Below, piece by piece: positions 12,004-25,533 of a stretch of 64,000 nt of DNA; positions within the stretch are counted from its first letter, which is position 1, and each line of letters opens with the position of its first letter. Below the pieces are notes generated by a model, which saw only the letters and a list, made by a program, of their open reading frames with translations, was not told where the DNA came from and made no database searches. Both the position numbers and the translations under genes were made by a program. This DNA is from Hofstenia miamia (Eukaryota > Xenacoelomorpha > Acoela), in the NCBI GenBank assembly GCA_004352715.1, contig SCFE01000023.1:1113599-1177598 (forward strand), read 5' to 3'.

Positions 12004-13082
12004 AATAATTGAGAATAGCACTAATGTAGGGAAATATCAATAAATTACACTGAATTTTCTTGTCCAGCTTGCTTGATGTATTGAGGGTGCAACCATGACA
12101 TGTAAATACATTTACCAAAACACCAGTGTACAAAAACGCCTTCACCAGTTTATCAACAAAATTTCAACACTTTATTACAATGGAAGGAAATTAAACGGGG
12201 AAGGAATAAACAAAACGCCTGGGGGCAGATGCGTCAAGTATTATATTTCAATATTAAAATAATGGAAAACATTTATTAAATGAATTGAACAATGGTTTAC
12301 AAGAAATGTGGCGAAATTAAATTTCCAGTTTCAGCTTAACACCAATATTAATCAAATAGCATTTTGGAAGGGAGTTTGTGGCCTGGACACTTCCAAATAC
12401 AGCAATAAATTTAGATTGGATATTTAACTGCATGTTTAATAATCAAAAAATCATTCTTGATAAAATCTATGTTAAATTGATTTAGCTTAACTGTAAGCAT
12501 ATCCATCATAGACTAAGAAAAGTAAAACCTTGGGAATGTATTTAATATTGTGTGATTTTAAAAGCATTATTTTAAAAATTGAAAAAATCAAATCAATTAA
12601 CTGTATTTTATAACTTGTTAAATCGTTTCAATCTGACAATTAGTGTTGCAAGAAAACTGCACAGGCCCTATTTCAGTTGTTGATATGATTTTGTAAGAGA
12701 AGTGATATTTCTCCACTTTTTTGTTTCCAACTTTGTGAAAACTCTGATTGCATTGATATAAAAATATTCACTTTAGATTTAGTTTTTGAAATATTTGACG
12801 TAACGTAAATATGATTATCATACTTTAATGAGCTCCTGAACAGTGGAAACTAAGTGTGTGAGTACAATGTACATGATTTCAAAATATAAATTCCTTGTAT
12901 AATATTTTGTTGTTCTTTTACAAATGTCAACTTACTTTGCTAGGCAATATTTAAAAATCATTTCGAATATTTTGCAAGTGCGATTGAAGACGACAGTGTC
13001 AGTAACTTGTGATGCTGTTGAGTTATCAAGTACTCAGAATGACAATGCGCGTTTCAGCCTCATTCAGTTTCACATGTCTGCG

Positions 13083-14540
13083 TTAACCAAGTGGTCTAGA
13101 GACATTCACATTTCCAACCTATTAGATGGAAAACCGCTTAATGAAGCCATTAATACGTTTAAGAAAAAGTACGTTTTCAAACTTCACAAAACTCAAAAAA
13201 TACTACATCTATTTCATCACTAAGTGGGATGATGTTAAAAGAGTTTTTTGCAGGAACAAGATTCTATGTACGATTGAATTGTGTATCTTAAAGTAATTCG
13301 TTATAGATTAAGATAGATATGGTGAAATATTAAAGTATTGCGAAAAACTTTAGCAATCTGTAATAAAATGCTAAACTTAATTCGAAAACAAACATTTGGA
13401 ATTAGCCTTCTAAGAAATCGTGCAACAACTGTAGTTACCTTAAGTGGTTAAAATATTGTAACTTTGAATTCCCAAAACATCATTGTGGAAAACGAATTAC
13501 TAGTGCCCACCTGGCGTTTAAATTATTTTTCCATGCAATTATGCACTGGGGCGTATGCAAGATTTTCTGACGGATTGACATCTTAGTCATGATGAAAACC
13601 AAACAAAGCCCCGCGAGAATTTTTGAAAATATTGAAAAAATAGACCCTAAAATGCATTTCATGACTGTAGTTTTTAAATTTTTTAACATCTTATAAAAGA
13701 TTTTTTGATTTAACCAATCAAAATCAATTTTGAAAANTTAACCAAGTGGTCTAGAGACATTCACATTTCCAACCTATTAGATGGAAATTTTTAATTTTGC
13801 TTTTAATGGAAAACTGTAGAGCTACATTTATCTCAAAGACCAAATATTGGCATAATCACATTTAGCAATGATTTCCGGATCATAAAAAAATTAATGAAAC
13901 TCTTTGCAAGAGATAATAACATTCAAACAGTGGAAAACCGCTTAATGAAGCCATTAATACGTTTAAGAAAAAGTACGTTTTCAAACTTCACAAAACTCAA
14001 AAAATACTACATCTATTTCATCACTAAGTGGGATGATGTTAAAAGAGTTTTTTGCAGGAACAAGATTCTATGTACGATTGAATTGTGTATCTTAAAGTAA
14101 TTCGTTATAGATTAAGATAGATATGGTGAAATATTAAAGTATTGCGAAAAACTTTAGCAATCTGTAATAAAATGCTAAACTTAATTCGAAAACAAACATT
14201 TGGAATTAGCCTTCTAAGAAATCGTGCAACAACTGTAGTTACCTTAAGTGGTTAAAATATTGTAACTTTGAATTCCCAAAACATCATTGTGGAAAACGAA
14301 TTACTAGTGCCCACCTGGCGTTTAAATTATTTTTCCATGCAATTATGCACTGGGGCGTATGCAAGATTTTCTGACGGATTGACATCTTAGTCATGATGAA
14401 AACCAAACAAAGCCCCGCGAGAATTTTTGAAAATATTGAAAAAATAGACCCTAAAATGCATTTCATGACTGTAGTTTTTAAATTTTTTAACATCTTATAA
14501 AAGATTTTTTGATTTAACCAATCAAAATCAATTTTGAAAA
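13083..14540. repeat. Direct duplication across a single N (probable unmerged alleles)
   Basis: 13083-13736 and 13738-14540 are the same sequence apart from a 149-bp stretch (13788-13936) present only in the second copy and flanked by TGGAAA on both sides. The N at 13737 sits exactly between the copies. This looks like two haplotypes, or two contig ends, that were not merged. Confidence 0.85.
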
Positions 14541-16036
14541 AATGACGAGGGCATTTCACATTGCCCCTTGCGTACACCACGAATTGTGAATGCACTGAAT
14601 TGGTTAAATAAACTTGTGCACACTACAGATTATATTCTGACAATTTTTTGAAAATTGGGGCCTAGGCTTTTATTGCACTTTAATATCATTGTTGCAGATA
14701 TTGAAGGCCTACATTTAAGTGGTTTTGAGAACTACGTGAAATTGTTCTACATCTAAAATTCAGCACAGGTGGAAGCAAAGTGTGAAAACCTGGAAAACTT
14801 TAAACAAACAAGTAATTGAAAAGTCGTTTAAATACTTTATTTATATTAACTAAATATTTATTTCATATAAACCTTTAAATACCTGAAACCGAAATGCGAT
14901 TTTCACTTGCTTAAATCTGAATAACATAAATTTAACTCAATCTATGACTTAACTAAGTGCAGGCCTCGTGGTAATCCTTGTAGACATACTTCTTGAAATA
15001 AGATTAAGTTATGAAACAAACACTATTAAACGCAATGTCAGAAACTATCGTTATTTTGACAGTATTGAAGAAATATCCCTAATTCTGATGAACGGGAGAT
15101 CAGGCAGAAATTTTCTTACTGAAAAAGCAAAACTAATTTAATCTTTATAAATATTTGATAACTCGTACCGTTCCGGATAATTTTTAATCAATTACTGTTT
15201 TTAGACGACATCCTATTGGACTTCAACCAAATTTTGAAAAAATCGTTGAAATTTCTCGCTTAATTGACATTAAATTACCTAGTGTCTTGGAGTCACTATT
15301 TCATCAATAGTCGATTGAAATAGGCGCTAAATTTTTGCTTGATTGGCTTAATGCAGATATGGCTTCACCAGTAATATTCGACCTTTATCTCCATTAAATG
15401 CACTCATATTGGAGAGCCCCACCCATTTTCAATATTTTTAAGTATAATGCTATTATATCACATTAAGCTTAACATGAGAGCCATCACTGACAGAGCTGCA
15501 GGGAGCAGATTGGGGCGTGTTCTCAATAAAGAAATATTTGAAAGAATTCCAACGCTTCAACGTCACCAAATGAATATGTATTTAAAAAGGGTGCGCACAC
15601 AAATTACTGTATATTTTATAAATTCTACGCAATTTTCTATAACAACATTTGCGTTGTAAATAAGAAGTGATTCACAATTCGTCCCATTTGCGCAATTTGA
15701 CACGTGTTTAAAAGACTAAGTTTTGAACAAGACTAAATTAATACATCTTATAACCGTTTTGTGCAAAGGATATCTGCTTCTGAAAAAATGCTATGAACAA
15801 ATTTTTTATTTAATATTTCCAAAGAAAACTTTTTCAAGAGTATGTAATAAATCTTTTTAAATTTTTTAAAATTTGCATAACATAAGTCAAATGTTACGAA
15901 ATAAATTAAGTGAATTTGTTTCTGGTTGGTTTAAAAACGATTATTTTTTAAAAAAATAGGTTCTTTTCAGAATAGTTTTTCTCCAAAAAAATTCAGGGGT
16001 TTCAAAAATGAGTTTTAACAAAATTTTCAATCTCAT

Positions 16037-16070
<34 letters not shown>

Positions 16071-16478
16071 GATTATTTATCTTACTGCATCAGAAACAGT
16101 GCATGGAATAAATCCAAATTATAAAGTACGAAACCAGAGAAATGCACTGAAAAAAAGCCTGCAAAAAATATGAATTTTGACAACGTTTCTGATACATTTT
16201 CAAAGACAGCACTGAAAAAACCAAAAAACAATTACTTGAAACAGCCAAAGATTGACTCTGTACCTTCACAAAGACACAAAATGCAGAAGTACAGTATGTT
16301 ACAAAGTGTGCTGCGAGCAACAATGGTGGAAACATCCGAGGATAGCAATTGATGAACTACCTTCAACCGCATTAATGCAGCGTGCGTTTGGGGGAACACT
16401 TGAGTGATGATCACGTCATCTGTACATTTACAGAATAAAAATTACCTAACCTCTTCCAGTATATATATATATATATAT

Positions 16479-16548
16479 ATATATTTTATGGTTCCTCTGT
16501 GTCCATATATATATATATATATGGACACAGATGAACCATAAAATATAT
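16479..16548. repeat. 70-bp near-perfect palindrome with TA centre
   Basis: Arms of 35 bp (for example TTTTATGGTTC...GTGTCCATATA and its complement) pair with one mismatch around a TA core. It lies directly after a TA microsatellite. It could form a cruciform, be the remnant of an inverted-repeat element, or be an assembly fold-back. Confidence 0.8.
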
Positions 16549-17544
16549 GTGAGGCTCTTTGGAAAATGGATGATGGATGAAAGTAAAATCTTTAAATTCA
16601 TACATGAAAAACGAATTAAAAAACAATTAGATCCCTATTCGTAATGCGAAAAGTTAAATTTTTGAAATAGATGAAAATATATGAAAACATGATAAAAAAT
16701 CTAAGCAAGCATTGCGACTTATTGATTTTAAAACTAGATGTGTTACAATTCAAGATTTTCTCAGAAATGTCAGAAAGGAAATGCATCTAAGTGACTGTGG
16801 AGGTTTTGGGCAAAGACCGTGAAGTACAAAACATGGAGGTAATTATCAGTAATAGGTATATATATATATATATATAAACTTAAAGAACTATACTTATGTA
16901 ACGTTAAAAGCTCAAAAATGGCATTTGACATGCATTCCAATTTGAAATTCATTGCAACAAATGATTTTTGATTCGAAATAGACATTGACTAAGACCTTGA
17001 AAACTGACATGTTGCGGTAAAGAGATGCTCATTGTCAATATTTAAGTCTGTCAAAAGGTCACACGATCTATTTTATGCAAAAATGACAGTTTCTCAAGTA
17101 CATGGAACCTGAAATAAATTAATAGTAAATTTTAAGCAGACTTATAAAATTTGTTTATACAATTCAAAACACCAGGAATTTATGTATGCGATTACACATT
17201 GCCGCCATGTAACGTCACGTACAATTGACAAATCATGACAATATTAATATTAAAAAGTCATACATAACCAGCAATAAAGGACGATGTAATCTGGATTGAT
17301 TATGGGAAATCAACGGCAAATTTATAGGATTAACAATAAATTTGGAATGCAGTACAGAATTAACTGTCTACGTAACTAATGTAAAGCAAATATAAAAGTT
17401 TGCAGTCGGAAAAGTTTAGAGTGCAATAAATTTTTTGTAGAAAAATTTAGCGGAATCCAGAAATAGAAATGAGTTAATTTAAGCTGAGAATTTTACATGT
17501 GATTTTAATGTTTCTGTACATTGATTATAACAGAGACTGTTTGG

Positions 17545-18658
17545 CAGACTTGTCAACGAGCCGACATTTCCAAGCTCGGCTCGGCTCAAANNNNNNNNNN
17601 NNNNNNNNNNNNNNNNNNNNNNNNNNNNNNNNNNNNNNNNNNNNNNNNNNNNNNNNNNNNNNNNNNNNNNNNNNNNNNNNNNNNNNNNNNNNNNNNNNNN
17701 NNNNNNNNNNNNNNNNNNNNNNNNNNNNNNNNNNNNNNNNNNNNNNNNNNNNNNNNNNNNNNNNNNNNNNNNNNNNNNNNNNNNNNNNNNNNNNNNNNNN
17801 NNNNNNNNNNNNNNNNNNNNNNNNNNNNNNNNNNNNNNNNNNNNNNNNNNNNNNNNNNNNNNNNNNNNNNNNNNNNNNNNNNNNNNNNNNNNNNNNNNNN
17901 NNNNNNNNNNNNNNNNNNNNNNNNNNNNNNNNNNNNNNNNNNNNNNNNNNNNNNNNNNNNNNNNNNNNNNNNNNNNNNNNNNNNNNNNNNNNNNNNNNNN
18001 NNNNNNNNNNNNNNNNNNNNNNNNNNNNNNNNNNNNNNNNNNNNNNNNNNNNNNNNNNNNNNNNNNNNNNNNNNNNNNNNNNNNNNNNNNNNNNNNNNNN
18101 NNNNNNNNNNNNNNNNNNNNNNNNNNNNNNNNNNNNNNNNNNNNNNNNNNNNNNNNNNNNNNNNNNNNNNNNNNNNNNNNNNNNNNNNNNNNNNNNNNNN
18201 NNNNNNNNNNNNNNNNNNNNNNNNNNNNNNNNNNNNNNNNNNNNNNNNNNNNNNNNNNNNNNNNNNNNNNNNNNNNNNNNNNNNNNNNNNNNNNNNNNNN
18301 NNNNNNNNNNNNNNNNNNNNNNNNNNNNNNNNNNNNNNNNNNNNNNNNNNNNNNNNNNNNNNNNNNNNNNNNNNNNNNNNNNNNNNNNNNNNNNNNNNNN
18401 NNNNNNNNNNNNNNNNNNNNNNNNNNNNNNNNNNNNNNNNNNNNNNNNNNNNNNNNNNNNNNNNNNNNNNNNNNNNNNNNNNNNNNNNNNNNNNNNNNNN
18501 NNNNNNNNNNNNNNNNNNNNNNNNNNNNNNNNNNNNNNNNNNNNNNNNNNNNNNNNNNNNNNNNNNNNNNNNNNNNNNNNNNNNNNNNNNGCTCGTTCTA
18601 TATCCAATGCTCTGTTCATGCTCGTCTCATTAGGAGCTCGGCTCGTTAAAAGCTCGGT
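17545..18658 (+). mobile_element. hAT-like GCTCG-family MITE containing a 1000-N gap
   Basis: The left terminus CAGACTTGTCAACGAGCC is at 17545. After the gap at 17591-18590, sequence from the right half resumes (GCTCGTTCTATATCCAATGC ... GGAGCTCGGCTCG). The extreme right terminus is degraded. The exact 1000-N length is probably a placeholder, since other copies are under 400 bp. Confidence 0.75.
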
Positions 18659-19524
18659 TTTTTGGTAGTTGTTGTTGTTGTATATTTTAACTTTCGTGAA
18701 GAATTTCAAATGTAGCATTGGCCTTGATTAATCCGAAATAGGTGGTTCCGGAAAAATTGGCAAGGTTACATTTCTGCTGGAATCAAAACTACTTTAAATG
18801 GCATCGAAACAATAAAAAATATAAAAAAAATATGCAGGCTTACAAAAAACTATCTTGCAAATATTGTAAATGCTTTAGCGTTATATTATTATTGTGAAAA
18901 CTACGTTACTTGTTAGGATTACAAAAATGTATGAAAGTTATTGATATGGAGTGCGTTCCGTTGAGGTTGTCGCGTAAGAATTAACAAAATTGAAGAACGC
19001 ATCAATTTAAAAAAAATAGATATGCTTTTAACCCATTTCTCAGATAATGACGCTCGAAACTAGGTGTTAAAAGATTTTTAGATAATGCACGAACTTTACC
19101 AATTAGTCGCAGACTATGGCACGTAGTTTGAATTCCTTTCCATGTAATTAGTCGCTACTTGTGAGAGCATAATGACATTTTTGCTTACGCTGTTGAAAGG
19201 CTGGGAAATGAATTAATCGGCAGCAGCGACTTAATTTCTATTTTGAATGAAGCTTCCAAGTGCACAGGTTAATTGAAAATCACTTATATATGAAAACGTC
19301 ATCGATTCACTCAAGTGCCTTAGAAAATGTCTACTCTTTCTCAAAGCAGTGCTCATGCGATGAAACTAGTTTAACAATCAAATGCGTTCAGTAATGATGA
19401 AATTCAGGTTCATAACAAAAAAGTTGATTAAATGCGTTTATACTCTACGATTAATTAATTTATTGTTCCTAATGCAATTTAAAACTTTCTTCGATTCATG
19501 ACGCAAAATAAGTCTGATTAGAGT

Positions 19525-19870
19525 CAGACTTGTCTACGGGCCGAGCTTCTAACGAGTCGAGCCGACTTGAGCACTGCATTGGATGTACAACTAGCCCAAA
19601 ACAACCATTTATTAAGGCAAGCAAATTTATTGCTCTGCTTGTTAATTTGTTTATGCAGAATTTTCTTAATTTTTCATTCAATATAACTTTTTTATAATCT
19701 TATATTAAAATGTTTATTAAATAATAGGAAGAGCTATGTAAAAAATATTTTTAAAAATATATCGAGGCAAAACAGCCTCATTGAATGGTTCTATGTGGCG
19801 AGCCGAGCTGATCCAAAATACTCAAAGTAAAACGAGCCGAGCTTAAAAATTCCGGCTCGTGGACAAGTCT
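19525..19870 (-). mobile_element. hAT-like GCTCG-family MITE, reverse orientation
   Basis: Full-length copy in the reverse orientation: CAGACTTGTCTACGGGCC at one end, CGTGGACAAGTCT at the other, with the family AT-rich core between. The flanking octamers (ATTAGAGT and ATTTAAAG) agree only partly, so this is an old insertion or its ends are eroded. Confidence 0.85.
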
Positions 19871-20077
19871 ATTTAAAGTAACAATAATTCCAGCAAAGAA
19901 GGCTATGTTAAAGGACCAAAAAATGTTCAGATGAACGTTTCAGATTGCCTTGCCTAAGAAGCTTACGTTCATCACCCGAAATGAGCCTTTGTATGACGTG
20001 AACAATAGGCTCTAAAGATTTGAGTTATATTTTTATGAAAAGCCACAATGCGTGTAAACTCTAATTAAGTAGATGAT

Positions 20078-21003
20078 TGTTTCAAGCGCTGTTTTACTGA
20101 GATTGCGGCTGTTTTTTTCATGCAATATTTGAAATTGAAACAACTTGCTAAAATTAGCAAAACTTTAAAAATTAAAATTCGGGTAATTATTGCAAAATTT
20201 AATTGGAGGGGATAGAAAAGAATTGTGTTAAAACCAGTTAATAGGTTTTATCCGATGGATTACCAAAACAGATTTGGAAAAGCAATTTAAAAAAATCCTT
20301 TACGTCCATTTAAAAACAAAGCCGTTTCCTAATAACTCACTCAATGGACATTTAAAAGCAATTTGTTTTCCGCTGTTAATTAGTGAGAACTTTTTATTTT
20401 AAATATTCCAAGCTTGTAAAACACTATCATGTTCAAAGCTTCTCTACTGAAAACAAGAATTGTAAGACGAACTTTTCCTCTATACCAGAAATGAACACGA
20501 GTTGGATCGAATATCAGGCTTGTCAACGAGCCGAAATTTCTGTTTCAAGCGCTGTTTTACTGAGATTGCGGCTGTTTTTTTCATGCAATATTTGAAATTG
20601 AAACAACTTGCTAAAATTAGCAAAACTTTAAAAATTAAAATTCGGGTAATTATTGCAAAATTTAATTGGAGGGGATAGAAAAGAATTGTGTTAAAACCAG
20701 TTAATAGGTTTTATCCGATGGATTACCAAAACAGATTTGGAAAAGCAATTTAAAAAAATCCTTTACGTCCATTTAAAAACAAAGCCGTTTCCTAATAACT
20801 CACTCAATGGACATTTAAAAGCAATTTGTTTTCCGCTGTTAATTAGTGAGAACTTTTTATTTTAAATATTCCAAGCTTGTAAAACACTATCATGTTCAAA
20901 GCTTCTCTACTGAAAACAAGAATTGTAAGACGAACTTTTCCTCTATACCAGAAATGAACACGAGTTGGATCGAATATCAGGCTTGTCAACGAGCCGAAAT
21001 TTC
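20078..21003. repeat. Perfect tandem duplication, 463-bp unit
   Basis: 20078-20540 is repeated exactly as 20541-21003. The unit ends 26 bp inside the MITE that starts at 20978, so each unit carries the left tip of that element. Perfect identity among decayed elements and a boundary inside a repeat point to misassembly. Confidence 0.85.
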
Positions 21004-21356
21004 TGAGCTCGACTCGGCTCGGCTCGTTTTATTTTTGAGTAAGTTCGGCTCGGCTCGCTAATAAAATCTTTCAATGTGGCTCGTTTCAGCTCGATATTTT
21101 TTTAAAAATATTGCGCTCTCAGAATTTTTTCCATTACTCTTCCTATTATTTAATAAACATTTTATTTCTAAAATAAGATTAAAAGTAAGGAATATTGAAT
21201 GTAAAAAATGAGAAAAATCTGCATAATCAAATTAACAAGCACTACTATAAATTTGCTTTTCTTAAAAACGGCTGTTTTGGCCTCGTTATATAATCAACCA
21301 ATACTCTGCTCAAGTTCGGCTCCGCTCGTTAGAAGCTCGGCTCGTTGACAAGTCTG
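20978..21356 (+). mobile_element. hAT-like GCTCG-family MITE, complete with 8-bp target duplication
   Basis: Complete 379-bp copy with left end CAGGCTTGTCAACGAGCC and right end GGCTCGTTGACAAGTCTG. The octamer TCGAATAT is present on both sides (20970-20977 and 21357-21364), the size expected for hAT transposition. Pentamer runs of GGCTC lie inside both termini. It has no coding capacity, so it needs a transposase from elsewhere. Confidence 0.92.
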
Positions 21357-22928
21357 TCGAATATACGTCCTGAAAAATTCTTTGAGAGAATGATTCGTGT
21401 TTAAAACGGATACTTACAAGGTTGAAATATCCCAAACTTGTGAACCACTCCCACTATATTGAAACTAAGTCTCTGCGAGTTGTCTTTATTAGGTTGGAGT
21501 CGAATTCCAGTCGAGTTACAATTATATTTTTAATCATTTTTCTCATTATAGACTAAGCTATATATATAACTGTACGACAGAAATCCAACATGCTAAACTA
21601 AATGAGCGAAAGGTCAATGGCCCTTTCAACATTACAGACACATCTTGAAGAAAAATAGATCCCATTCAAGCTAATATCGAGTTGATTTCGAGTACTCGCA
21701 GGAACCTAATTCAAACCCTCTTGCTACTTTTAAAAGGTGATAAAGTGAGTGATAAATAACAGGTCATTGTAACCTGCAATGTAGGAGGACTAACATATTA
21801 AAATTTTTATATCTATAATATAGTAAAACATGTTCATATACACAAAAACTAACACATTCTAAAAGTTTCCTTGCCCTTAACGACGACTCCTGTTCTCGAC
21901 ATGGGTCGGACAGAGCATTTTAAGAATGCAGAGCCGTATTGAAAAACTGGAAGCATATATTGTGAAGTAAAACTTTACAAGATCCTTACATCAGAAAAGC
22001 AAAGCATCAAATTGTATGTGCATGTACAAAGAGTCAATGGGAAAATGCGGTGTTTTGCGTTGAAACAGTATTATTAAAATATCGATCTTGAATGAAAAAA
22101 ATAAAATTTTTATTATTATAATGATTCCATTAGAAGTGAAGATTATAATATATATACGCGCTGACTGAGAGAAATGGATTAAAAATATTTGCTAACCAGT
22201 AAGCCTGGCTTTGATTATCAATCAATTGCTCAGGCACATTTCATTTTTATAAATCTCAGACTTATAATGAAACAAGAAGAATTTTGCTGACTGGGACTAC
22301 AACAGGTAATTAACCCTCAAACTTTACATAAAATCATAAAATGATGTTTATGCATTCAAATTGTTACAATTGGATTGAATAATATTTGTGTACATACAAA
22401 ACTTTTATCATTGGCTTACACACAGCTAGTAGAATTCTAATAGAAAAAAATTAATGTAAACATGGAGCTCTCATCCTAACATTGATCAATACCCAACGAG
22501 ATATATCAATTTATCCTAAGTTGGGTTTAGATTAAACCCTGATATGCTATATTCTCAGGTGAGTGAATCTCTCTTAAAAGAAATTGGGGAATCAAGTGTG
22601 AAAATAGCATATAAAAAGCAGTTGGTAAACGAATTTTATCACTGTTAGTTGATCATAAACTGTCAGAAGAAGTCTAATTAATTTCTCATGAGCTTTGAAG
22701 TCGTTTTGGTGCACTTCAGCTAAAGGATTATATGCGTTCTCGTGTAATGCATTACGGCAGCCGTTTAATTAGAATTCTCATTCGACAGAAGGTATTTCTA
22801 ACAAATCTCCTGCTATCAGTCAAGATTCCACTTAGAAATTTTTCCATAAAATACTGTAAGCTATAAAGAACAACGATCAGTTATTGAATTTTTAACCATT
22901 TTCACATGCATATTAGCTGATATAATAA

Positions 22929-23232
22929 GGGAAGTGATCCAAATTCAATACGTTAACAACACCGTTAACAAATGGTGTTTTACGTTAACATGACCGTAAA
23001 CCAAATCGTTAACTTACACTAAAAATAATTCGCTAAAGATGAAGTTTACGTTAAAGGCGTGTTTTTTCCCTAAATGTTATTACAAATAACTTTGACACAT
23101 TTAGGTTGTGCACATTTCTTCAAATATATCCATGCAAATAAATTTTTTAAGCGTATGCAGATATTTGAAGCTAGAATTGTTGTTTACGGTTGCATTTTCA
23201 CTTGTTAACGTATTGAATTTGGATCACTTCCC
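22929..23232. mobile_element. Harbinger/Tourist-like MITE
   Basis: 304-bp element with perfect terminal inverted repeats of about 31 bp (GGGAAGTGATCCAAATTCAA ... through ACGTTAACAA). The trinucleotide TAA flanks both ends (22926-22928 and 23233-23235), matching the TWA target of PIF/Harbinger elements. CGTTAAC-like heptamers recur inside the left half at about 22950, 22963, 22982 and 23007; these may be binding sites. No coding. Confidence 0.8.
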
Positions 23233-23247
23233 TAAACAAAACTGTAA

Positions 23248-23511
23248 CCCTTTCAATCCGGATGGTACATATATGTACCATTTAATTTTTCTAACAGCAT
23301 AACGGTAACAATATACTAGTATACAGAACCCAATGGTACAATAATTTAAGTAATATAAAAATACAATGGTAAATATATGTACCACATTAAAATTTTGTTC
23401 CATAAAATAGTAATCATCATAAACTTTATAAAACAACTTTACATTATATGTTTTAGCCATCTAGAATCTAAAAATAATAAAATTACAGAAAAAAACTTCA
23501 GGTTGAAAGGG
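23248..23511. mobile_element. piggyBac-like MITE (CCCTTTCAA ends)
   Basis: Ends CCCTTTCAATCCGGA and TTCAGGTTGAAAGGG are inverted repeats. The right side abuts TTAA (23512-23515) and the left side abuts GTAA (23244-23247), a one-base change from TTAA. It holds the perfect palindrome TGGTACATATATGTACCA at 23263. It starts 15 bp after the Harbinger-like MITE. Confidence 0.65.
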
Positions 23512-25498
23512 TTAACCCACATTTGTTCAAGAGGACAAAAATGTCATTTCCTGTTTAAATTGATGTCTACTGAAATTTAAATAAGCTAGCAAGATGAAAA
23601 TTCGTGACTTTACTTGTATATAGATAAGATTGTTTTGTTTAAAATTGTTTTTTTAAATATGTCATACACGGAATAGAACACAAATTGTCCCAAACTACTT
23701 AAACACACCTAGTGCCGACCTTAAGACTTTTTTGATAAACTAATACGAGTTGCTAATCAAATTGACATATGCTTTGAGAAAAGTGACAGCAATGGCAGAT
23801 CTGCAAGTGAAAATTAATACATAATTTCATTTGCTGATATATATGGTAGAAAGCTACATCACTGTTGTTTGTATTTTTGGAACTTGATAATGAATACTTT
23901 AATCAACTCATATAGCATCTACAAACTGTAGCCTTGCTTCCAAATTCCGATATTACACACAAGGGTGGATTGTGGTTGAAATTTACAGGGGATTACAAAA
24001 AATGTTCTATGAAATGTGCTGTCTATCTTGGGTTATAAATAACCCTCTAAAAAACGTTCCATATTTTGCGCTTCTCATTAAAAATTTCGATTTTTTACTT
24101 AGCATAATATACAATGCACAACTGAAAATATTGCATACAAAGGTGGCAAAATATTTTGAAAAAAAGATGTTGAAAAACAATGAAAAAGCAGGTGTTTAAA
24201 ACACCGTTTCAATCGTGTTTCAAACATTGCATGTTTTTTCCAGGCAAACCTGTATAAAAATACATTCAGAAAGGAATTTCCGGCAAAGTTTCGTCCTACG
24301 ACTGGTCCAATGGGACGAGTCGGACAGCTTTCCTTGTCCCATCCAACGTCCCAAGACAACCCTGCTTAAAACGGTAAAACAACATCTTCATTGAATTTCA
24401 GCTAATACAAAACACTTATTAAAATAAATCTACACTGAAGCGCATTTGTATTTTTTTTAATAAGAAAAATAAATAAACTGCGAATAAAAATTTCTTTATC
24501 CACATCAATATGAACATTTTAAAGTTTCCTATACAATAGTAAGGTAGAAAAAATTGCAGCACATATTTGTTGCCTTATTAGCAGTAGAAAGCCTGACGAT
24601 TCTTTATTATAAATTCATACAGTTTTCAGAATTGAGCCATTCAAGTAAAACTAACGAAAACAATATCAGAAGAACGAAATAGACTGTTTTTTAAATTAAA
24701 TTCTCATTATATGAGGCATCACAAATGCATTTAAAATGTGAAAGTGGCTTTCTAGTGGTAAAAATGTTGATGGAAATTAAATATTTGGACAAATCCTTTG
24801 AAGATTCTGACGGTGAATATATAGTAGTTCAGGGCAGAGTATGGACATCTATGACAAGGTTAAATTTTATAAGCCATCTTCAATTGCCATAATGGTCATT
24901 TGTAAAATATAGTGGATGAAGGTGAAATGTACTCAGGATGCATGTGGTAATAGAAATTAAACAAAGTGATTTCCAAAGTTTAGCAAAATAACTACCAAAA
25001 TTGCAACTAGAATTAAAAGACAACAGCTTTTATGCAATATGAAATTGTACTGATAACACCATGGCTCAAGCAAGTCACTAGGTCGCAGAATGATTTTGAA
25101 ACATTCAGAAACAAATTTTTAAATCAACCAATAATTTTTTTTTGTTTTATTATACAACACATTAACAATAGGAAACAAATTAATAGTCAGTATTCATTTG
25201 CAATCCACTATTACAAGAACCAAACAACTTCATCTGTTTTTACAATCTTTTGAAGCTACTTACTAAACTTTTGCAACATGTTTAAAAGTTGTTATCTTAT
25301 CAAAATATTTTTTCATCAAAATAATTTGTAAAATAAATTCTTACTCATTCAATTATTATAAAAATAAGATATATGACACTAGATTTCTTTAAACTAAATA
25401 TAACTTCTGTATATGTCCCAAAAAATTTATGGACCATTTTTTAGTTTGTCTAAGTTCTTTCTCTACCATCCTTTATGGTATTCATAATATTACACATA

Positions 25499-25518
25499 AT
25501 GGTATGGTACCATACCAT
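25499..25518. repeat. 20-bp perfect palindrome
   Basis: ATGGTATGGTACCATACCAT equals its own reverse complement. It lies 35 bp before a TA-bordered gap. Confidence 0.9.
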
Positions 25519-25533
25519 AATTGGCACCTCTGC

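Noticed and set aside
12924-13223. 99-codon frame starting MSTYFARQYLKI
   Set aside because: No recognisable motif; it lies partly in the allelic duplication and the second copy interrupts it.
17499-18718. Long open frames across 17591-18590, 25554-25733, 45415-45841 and 48591-49590
   Set aside because: They consist almost only of N; no coding evidence.
24280-24360. GGGACGAGTCGG / TTGTCCCATCCAACG stretch as a transposon end
   Set aside because: No partner end or second copy found.
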